From VXPQ01 sp965248175 (GTDB lineage: Bacteria; Bacteroidota; Rhodothermia; Rhodothermales; VXPQ01), in NCBI GenBank assembly GCA_965248175.1, contig OZ252093.1, positions 1,612,001-1,676,000 of the forward strand: a stretch of 64,000 nucleotides of DNA. Reading direction: 5' to 3'. The first letter of the stretch is position 1; each line of letters starts with the position of its first letter. A program made the translations under genes and the position numbers. The notes below the pieces were generated by a model, which did no database searches, had not been told where the DNA came from, and was given only the letters and a program-made list of their open reading frames with translations. Positions 58,623-64,000 of the stretch are shown one piece after another.

Positions 58623-60149
58623 ATGATCAATATGGGCGCCGTCGCCCCTCTTTTATCCGCGCAGGGCATAATCAGGTATTTTCCCGGCGTCGTCGCGCTG
58701 CGAGCCGTGGATATTTATCTCCATCGGGGTGAAGTCCTTTCGGTCGTCGGCGAGAATGGGGCGGGCAAGAGCACGTTGATGAAGATTCTGGCTGGCATAC
58801 AACAGCCTCATGCGGGCCAGATCGCGTTGGAAGGCCGCCGGGTCACGATTTCCACAAGCAGCCATGCTGCCGAGCTCGGGATCGCCCTGATCCACCAGGA
58901 ACTCAACCTGGCGGACAACCTCAGCGTGGGAGCCAATATTTTTCTGGGACGTGAGCCCGGGCGCCTCGGATGGATGGACCAACGCCGAATTTTCGAGGCC
59001 TCTGAACACGTGCTGGCGCGTGTTGGGTTGGCCATCTCCCCGAAGACGCGGGTACAGGACCTTGCCATAGGGCGCCGGCAATTGGTTGAGATTGCCAAAG
59101 CCCTCTCGGCCGATGCGCGGATCCTCATCATGGATGAGCCGACTTCCAGCTTGTCAGTGAGCGAGGTGGGCGTGCTCTTTGAGGTCATCAACGATCTTCG
59201 ATCCAAAGGCGTAAGCATTATTTATGTGTCCCATCGGCTTCAGGAAGTGGAGGCGCTGTCGGACAGGGTATTGGTATTGCGTGATGGAGAAAACGCCGGT
59301 GAACTGGCTCGTGAAGAGATTACGCATGAGGCGATGGTCCAAAAAATGGTCGGCCGTGATGTTTCCCGGTTTTATGCCCGGACGACGCACCCCATTGGAT
59401 CGACGGTGCTGAAGGTGCATGGCCTTGTTACTCCGGCTCGGCCCGGCTGTCCCTTGACGTTCAGCCTCCGGGCGGGTGAGATCGTAGGGGTAGCCGGTCT
59501 CGTCGGGGCGGGCCGTACAGAGCTGCTCCGGGTCTTGTTCGGGATCGACCGGGCGTTGGGGGGCCGCATCGAGGTGGCCGGAAAAGAAGTCACTTTTCAG
59601 CGCGTGAGCGACGCCATTGCAGCCGGACTGGCACTGGTCCCCGAAGATCGGAAACAACAGGGTCTTGTGCTTGAGCTGGCGCTCCGACATAACCTGACAC
59701 TGGCCGGGCTTTGGCGTCACCAACGGATCGGAGGATGGCTCAATCGACGCCGGGAAGTTGAAGACTCTCGTCAGATGATTAAGGCGCTTGCGATAAAAAC
59801 CCCAACCGATACCCGGCGGGCAGGGTTGCTTTCAGGGGGCAACCAGCAAAAAGTGGTGTTGGGCAAGTGGCTCTCACTCCAGCCACGGGTGTTGCTACTG
59901 GATGAACCTACGCGTGGCATTGATATCGGCGCCAAACAGGAAATCTATCAGATGATGGAAGCGCTGGCGGGTGAAGGAGTCGCCATTCTCTTTGTCAGCA
60001 GCGAGCTGGAAGAGATCCTCAGGATGTCCGACCGCGTTCTCATCATGCATGAAGGCCGTATCACAGGTGAACTGGACCGGGACGCGATGAGCGAAGAAGC
60101 CGTCATGCATCTGGCTACGGGTGGGGATGATGCGTTGGCCAGGGAGTGA
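58623..60149 (+). CDS. Sugar ABC transporter ATP-binding protein (RbsA/MglA-type, two ATPase domains)
   Basis: 508 residues. First domain: Walker A GENGAGKSTLMKILAG, signature LAIGRRQLVEIAKAL, Walker B ILIMDEPTSSL. Second domain: degenerate Walker A GLVGAGRTELLRVLFG, signature LLSGGNQQKVVLGKWL, Walker B VLLLDEPTRGID. The two-domain CUT2 layout (ribose, galactose, xylose, myo-inositol importers) is complete. Powers uptake by the permease that follows. Starts 3 bases after the binding-protein stop. Confidence 0.96.
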   Translation: MINMGAVAPLLSAQGIIRYFPGVVALRAVDIYLHRGEVLSVVGENGAGKSTLMKILAGIQQPHAGQIALEGRRVTISTSSHAAELGIALIHQELNLADNLSVGANIFLGREPGRLGWMDQRRIFEASEHVLARVGLAISPKTRVQDLAIGRRQLVEIAKALSADARILIMDEPTSSLSVSEVGVLFEVINDLRSKGVSIIYVSHRLQEVEALSDRVLVLRDGENAGELAREEITHEAMVQKMVGRDVSRFYARTTHPIGSTVLKVHGLVTPARPGCPLTFSLRAGEIVGVAGLVGAGRTELLRVLFGIDRALGGRIEVAGKEVTFQRVSDAIAAGLALVPEDRKQQGLVLELALRHNLTLAGLWRHQRIGGWLNRRREVEDSRQMIKALAIKTPTDTRRAGLLSGGNQQKVVLGKWLSLQPRVLLLDEPTRGIDIGAKQEIYQMMEALAGEGVAILFVSSELEEILRMSDRVLIMHEGRITGELDRDAMSEEAVMHLATGGDDALARE

Positions 60150-60214
60150 TCCATCGTGCGTGTCATCAAAGAGTTATTCAGTTTTTATCGTTCGAAATTT
60201 GTCCCGCGCCCCGT

Positions 60215-61246
60215 ATGAAACACATCCTTGGCATCAGTGGGCTTCTCATTGCCGTGTTCCTCTTCACGGGCCTGCTCGAACCCAACTTTCTCACGGCCTA
60301 CAACCTGCAAAACACCCTGCGATGGACGGCTCTGTTTGGCATTATCAGCATAGGGACGGCCTTCGTCATCATCACCGGTGGCATTGACCTGTCGGTCGGG
60401 TCAGTGGTGGGTCTCGTCGGCGTCTTGCTTCCGATGTTGTTGGTGGGGCAGGGATGGTCCGTTCCTCTGGCCTTGGTTACGGTGCTACTGGTTTCGCTGG
60501 GTTTGGGCCTGTTGCACGGCGTGCTGGTGACCAAGATGAAACTTCAACCCTTTGTGGTGACGTTGTGCGGCCTGCTGTTTTATCGTGGGATTGCTCGCTG
60601 GATCAGTGGCGACCAAACCCAGGGGTTTGGCGGGGAGTTTGAAGGATTTCGTCAGCTTGCCATTGGCCGCCTTCCATTGACCGACACTTTCGGTTTGCCG
60701 ATCCCTTTTTTGGTGCTGATCGTGTTGGCGGTGCTGGGAGGCTTGTTTCTCAACTACACCGTGTGGGGGCGATACATGCTGGCGCTGGGGCACAACGAAG
60801 AAGCCGCACGTTTCAGCGGGATCAATACGGATCGCATGGTGATCCTGGCCTATATCTTCGGCGCCATGACGGCCGGTATCGGAGGGGTGCTTTTTGCGCT
60901 GGACGTCAACTCGGTCCAACCGGCTGTGCATGGCAACTTTTATGAGCTGTATGCCATTGCTGCCGCCGTGTTGGGCGGATGCAGCCTGCGCGGCGGGGAA
61001 GGCTCCATTCTGGGTGTGGTGATCGGGGCGGCTGTCCTCCGCGTGCTTTACAACGCCATAAACATCCTGGGCATCCCGACCCAGCTGGAGTTCGCGATCA
61101 TCGGGGCGGTAATCCTGCTGGGCGTGATAGCCGACGAACTTGTGAAACGTTTTGCCGCCGCCTGGAGTACGGCGCCCCAGACTACCTTGGGCGATGCAGT
61201 GCGGGACGATCCGCCTCGCGACGGCGCTCACGGTGACCCGGATTAA
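60215..61246 (+). CDS. Sugar ABC transporter permease (RbsC-type)
   Basis: 343 residues from the ATG at 60215 (MKHILGISGLLIAVFLFTGL is a normal RbsC start). Ten or so membrane helices with the CUT2 motifs SIGTAFVIITGGIDLSVGSVVGLVG, TKMKLQPFVVTLCGLLFYRG, the coupling loop LGHNEEAARFSGINTDRMVILAYIFGAMTAG in parts, and AAAVLGGCSLRGGEGSILGVVIGA. A GTG at 60146 overlapping the ATPase stop opens the same frame but adds 23 untypical residues. A separate 20-residue frame (GTG 60156 to TGA 60218) overlaps this ATG by ATGA and might couple translation. Single permease gene; probably a homodimer. Confidence 0.94.
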   Translation: MKHILGISGLLIAVFLFTGLLEPNFLTAYNLQNTLRWTALFGIISIGTAFVIITGGIDLSVGSVVGLVGVLLPMLLVGQGWSVPLALVTVLLVSLGLGLLHGVLVTKMKLQPFVVTLCGLLFYRGIARWISGDQTQGFGGEFEGFRQLAIGRLPLTDTFGLPIPFLVLIVLAVLGGLFLNYTVWGRYMLALGHNEEAARFSGINTDRMVILAYIFGAMTAGIGGVLFALDVNSVQPAVHGNFYELYAIAAAVLGGCSLRGGEGSILGVVIGAAVLRVLYNAINILGIPTQLEFAIIGAVILLGVIADELVKRFAAAWSTAPQTTLGDAVRDDPPRDGAHGDPD

Positions 61247-61506
61247 GGGCCTCCGAAGCGTCCGATCCACCGCATCCATTCCCATTGAAAAAGTCGGATA
61301 CGGCGTACGCCACGCCCGGTCAGGCGGCGGGCAAGCAGGCAGTTGTTGGCAAAGATGTTTTTCCGGGTTCGGCGGCGTAGAAATCGTGCACCTACTCCGG
61401 CTCGTCAGGGATGTGCATGGCTTTCGAATCCTTTCAAATATGCTTCATGGAACGCTCACATTTCCTATATTGTCCACCTATAAATGGTAAACGCTCGCCC
61501 TCCCGC

Positions 61507-64000
61507 ATGTCCACGCTTCTCCGGGTTACACTGCTTCTGAGTTTCTTTTATCTGGCCGGGTGTGGGCCTGGTATGCCCGCTGAGATAGCCGACAGTGAGG
61601 ACAAACTGCCGGAGCAGGTCGATTTCAATTTCCATGTAAAGCCCATCTTTTCCGATCGATGTTTCCCGTGCCACGGACCGGACGACAACGCCCGTAAGAC
61701 GGATTTCAGGCTCGACACCGAGAGCGGCGCTTTTATGCGCCTCAGCGAAAGCCGCCGCAAGTTCGCTCTTGCGCCCGGCAGTCTGAGAAAGAGCGAGGTT
61801 TTTCATCGCCTGAGTTCCGATGACCCGGACTACAGGATGCCGCCGGCGGAATCCAACCTGCATGTCACGCCGGAAGAAGCCGCCATGATCTTCAAATGGA
61901 TCGAACAAGGCGCCGAATACAAACCGCACTGGTCGCTCATCCCGCCCGTCAAGCCGGAACTGCCCGCAATCGACGAGCCGTCCCGGGCCCGCAATGGTAT
62001 TGATTATTTTATTCTTGATCGCCTGGAACGGGAAGGGCTGAGCCCGTCGGCGGCGGCTGCGAAGGAAACCCTGATTCGCCGCGTGACCTTCGATCTGACC
62101 GGGCTACCTCCTGCTCTCGAAGAAATCGATGCTTTTCTGGCCGATACCGGCGAGGACGCCTACGAAAAAGTGGTGGACCGCCTTCTGGCTTCGTCGGCCT
62201 ACGGGGAACGTATGGCCACAGAATGGCTGGATGTGGCCCGTTATGCCGACAGCCATGGCTATCAGGATGACGGTTTGCGTAGCATGTGGCCCTGGCGGGA
62301 CTGGGTCATCGAGGCCTTCAATACGAATCTGGCATTCGATGACTTCGTGTCCTGGCAACTTGCAGGAGATCTATTGCCTGATCCGACCATCGAGCAGCGC
62401 CTGGCTACCGGCTTTAACCGCAACCACCTGCAGAGCCAGGAAGGCGGCATCGTCCCCGAAGAGTATCGCGTCGACTACGTAGCCGACCGTACCAACACCT
62501 TCGGAAAAGCATTCCTGGGACTGACCATGGAATGCGCGCGCTGCCACGACCACAAATTCGATCCCATCAGCCAAAAGGAATACTACCAGCTTTTTGACTT
62601 CTTTAACAGCGTAAACGAATACGGCACTTCTCCATACTCCGGCGTGGCAAGTCCTACCGTCATTCTGGTAGACGACGAGGCGCAAGAAAAACTCGCTCCG
62701 CTGCGCGCGCAGATCGCTGCCTATGAAGAGAAAACAGCCATAGACAATCCGGCTTTCGACGAAGGCTTCAACCGCTGGTTGGCCGATTTCGAGTCCGGTT
62801 TGCGGCAGGTCACGCCCAAAGGACTCATCGGCTACTACCCTCTCGAGCGCTTCGAGAAAAGAGTAAACGACAACGGAGACGAGACCTTCCATCTGGAAAA
62901 CCGCGCCGACCCGGATAAACCTGGCCTCTTTGTCGGGGATGTAGACAAACTCCCTTTCTCCGAGCCGGGCCGCTTCGATTCGGCGCTGGTGTTGCAAGGC
63001 GATGGCCAGCTGGACATGGGAGCAAACATCTATTACTTCGAGCGCAATGAGACCTTCAGCGTCAGCCTGTGGTTCAGGATCATCGGGGAAAACGTGTCAG
63101 GACCGCTCTTTACCAAGACTATGGGGCTCTTTAACGGACGCCAGGGATATCTCTGTGTCCTGGAGGAAGACGGCACGGTTTCAGCCAGCTTCAACCGCGT
63201 ATTCCCTGATAATGCTATTCAGATCAAATCTCTTGACACGGTTCCCGCTGGCGAGTGGAACCATATCGTGATGACCTATGACGGGTCCAGCCGCGCGCGA
63301 GGCCTCGCGCTCTACCTGAATGGCGAGCGCATGCCCTCTGTAGTCAAGGTAGACAACCTAAAGCAAAGCACCCTTTTCACCATCAATCCCACCACAGGGG
63401 AGCCGACCGATCCGGTTCAGGCAGGCAACTTGCGCATAGGCTATCTGGGGCCTGCCGCGCCCAGGCTGGATAGTGTTGCCGTCGATGAATTTCGCGTCTA
63501 CGATCGGCGTCTGACGGCCCTGGAGGTAGCTGCCGTGAATGGCACGGTGGACATGCTGGGCGCCATGCTGGACACGCCTGCGGCAAACCGTACCGACACC
63601 CAGCGTACAGCCCTCCGCGATCACTATGTCACAGCCGTGGCGCCGGAGTATGCAGAGGATTTCGCCACGTTGACCGAGGTAAGAGGCAAGGAAAACGAAA
63701 TCATGTCCCTGCTGCCTGAGGTGATGGCGATGCGGGATTTGCCTGAACCACGGCCCACCTACATCCTTGACCGTGGCCAGTATGACGCGCCTGTGCAGCG
63801 CGTGGAGCGCGCCACGCCGGCCTCCATCATGTCGTTTCCGGAAGACCTTCCCCCAAACCGCATGGGCCTTGCCGAGTGGCTGACCGACCCAAACCATCCT
63901 CTGTTCGCGCGGGTGACCGTGAACCGGTACTGGCAGATGTATTTCGGGAACGGACTGGTGTCTACTCCCGATGACTTCGGCAGCCAGGGCGCGCTGCCCA
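61507..64000 (+). CDS. Second PSD1-type cytochrome c / DUF1549 protein with LamG insert (cut by window end)
   Basis: Open to the window edge, ~831 residues seen, so it has no stop here. Lipoprotein signal LLLSFFYLAGCGPG (Cys ~17). Cytochrome module DFNFHVKPIFSDRCFPCHGPD (CFPCH, Cys ~52), then DUF1549 (LIRRVTFDLTGLPPALEEID, YGERMATEWLDVARYADSHG) with the second CxxCH in TMECARCHDHKFDPIS (~343). Residues ~510-680 form a LamG/concanavalin-like domain (FSVSLWFRI, GEWNHIVMTYDGSS, LYLNGERMPS, VDEFRVYDRRLTALE) absent from the first copy. The last part, NRMGLAEWLTDPNHPLFARVTVNRYWQ, is the start of DUF1553. Likely binds a glycan and does the same unknown redox chemistry. A DUF1501 partner may follow outside the window. 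Confidence 0.92.
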   Translation, partial: MSTLLRVTLLLSFFYLAGCGPGMPAEIADSEDKLPEQVDFNFHVKPIFSDRCFPCHGPDDNARKTDFRLDTESGAFMRLSESRRKFALAPGSLRKSEVFHRLSSDDPDYRMPPAESNLHVTPEEAAMIFKWIEQGAEYKPHWSLIPPVKPELPAIDEPSRARNGIDYFILDRLEREGLSPSAAAAKETLIRRVTFDLTGLPPALEEIDAFLADTGEDAYEKVVDRLLASSAYGERMATEWLDVARYADSHGYQDDGLRSMWPWRDWVIEAFNTNLAFDDFVSWQLAGDLLPDPTIEQRLATGFNRNHLQSQEGGIVPEEYRVDYVADRTNTFGKAFLGLTMECARCHDHKFDPISQKEYYQLFDFFNSVNEYGTSPYSGVASPTVILVDDEAQEKLAPLRAQIAAYEEKTAIDNPAFDEGFNRWLADFESGLRQVTPKGLIGYYPLERFEKRVNDNGDETFHLENRADPDKPGLFVGDVDKLPFSEPGRFDSALVLQGDGQLDMGANIYYFERNETFSVSLWFRIIGENVSGPLFTKTMGLFNGRQGYLCVLEEDGTVSASFNRVFPDNAIQIKSLDTVPAGEWNHIVMTYDGSSRARGLALYLNGERMPSVVKVDNLKQSTLFTINPTTGEPTDPVQAGNLRIGYLGPAAPRLDSVAVDEFRVYDRRLTALEVAAVNGTVDMLGAMLDTPAANRTDTQRTALRDHYVTAVAPEYAEDFATLTEVRGKENEIMSLLPEVMAMRDLPEPRPTYILDRGQYDAPVQRVERATPASIMSFPEDLPPNRMGLAEWLTDPNHPLFARVTVNRYWQMYFGNGLVSTPDDFGSQGALP

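Overview
This window reads as a chromosomal piece of a Rhodothermia-type bacterium (Rhodothermota/Bacteroidota side) of moderately high GC. The reasons are a PorV/PorQ-like outer-membrane protein beside a secreted protein with a FlgD/T9SS-like C-terminal beta-domain, many surface beta-propeller lipoproteins, and above all a complex I operon nuoJKLM-[NhaD antiporter]-[pterin carbinolamine dehydratase]-nuoN. From memory, that last arrangement is the one described for Rhodothermus marinus. No rRNA, tRNA or CRISPR array was seen.

Layout. 1-6.8 kb: the tail of a secreted protein, a PorV-like protein, a broken tyrosine integrase, two minus-strand envelope genes, a Spy/CpxP-like periplasmic protein with an 18-bp tandem repeat, and a MATE exporter broken by a frameshift. 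6.9-9.1 kb: convergent moaA and moeA (molybdenum cofactor). 9.2-15.0 kb: a minus-strand group of secreted beta-propeller proteins (VCBS/FG-GAP, YncE-like with a haem-less cytochrome-like N-terminus, choice-of-anchor B). 15.2-19.5 kb: a Ycf48-like lipoprotein overlapping a trifunctional kinase / LytM peptidase / class III aminotransferase fusion, then a 30-residue membrane peptide. 19.7-23.2 kb: an ECF sigma factor, malate dehydrogenase and alkaline phosphatase. 23.3-31.4 kb: the complex I operon. 31.5-33.4 kb: a hypothetical protein, queE and Mn-type sodA. 33.5-41.8 kb: glycogen/alpha-glucan metabolism (glgB, glgE, glgX, malQ). 41.9-44.5 kb: ergothioneine synthesis (egtB, egtD).

44.6-64.0 kb looks like an accessory catabolic island, and by eye its first genes are less GC-rich than the core genes. 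It holds a sulfatase lipoprotein, a GH116 glycosidase, a complete IS256-family element with a perfect 8-bp target duplication, a beta-propeller lipoprotein, a 16-bp perfect LacI-type operator palindrome, and a coupled cytochrome c-DUF1549-DUF1553 / DUF1501 pair. These are followed by a short-chain dehydrogenase, a ribose-type (CUT2) ABC importer (binding protein, ATPase, permease) and a second cytochrome c-DUF1549-LamG protein running off the end. Together they suggest de-sulfation, glycoside cleavage, periplasmic redox chemistry on the released sugar or polyol, and uptake of a small product. The chemistry of the DUF1549/DUF1553/DUF1501 proteins is unknown, so this is the best candidate here for an undescribed pathway.

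A recurring peculiarity is in-frame short tandem repeats inside otherwise conserved genes: 18 bp x5 in the Spy-like gene, 36 bp x3 in the kinase domain of the fusion, and 21 bp x3 in the antiporter. All are multiples of three, so they can change copy number without breaking the frame.
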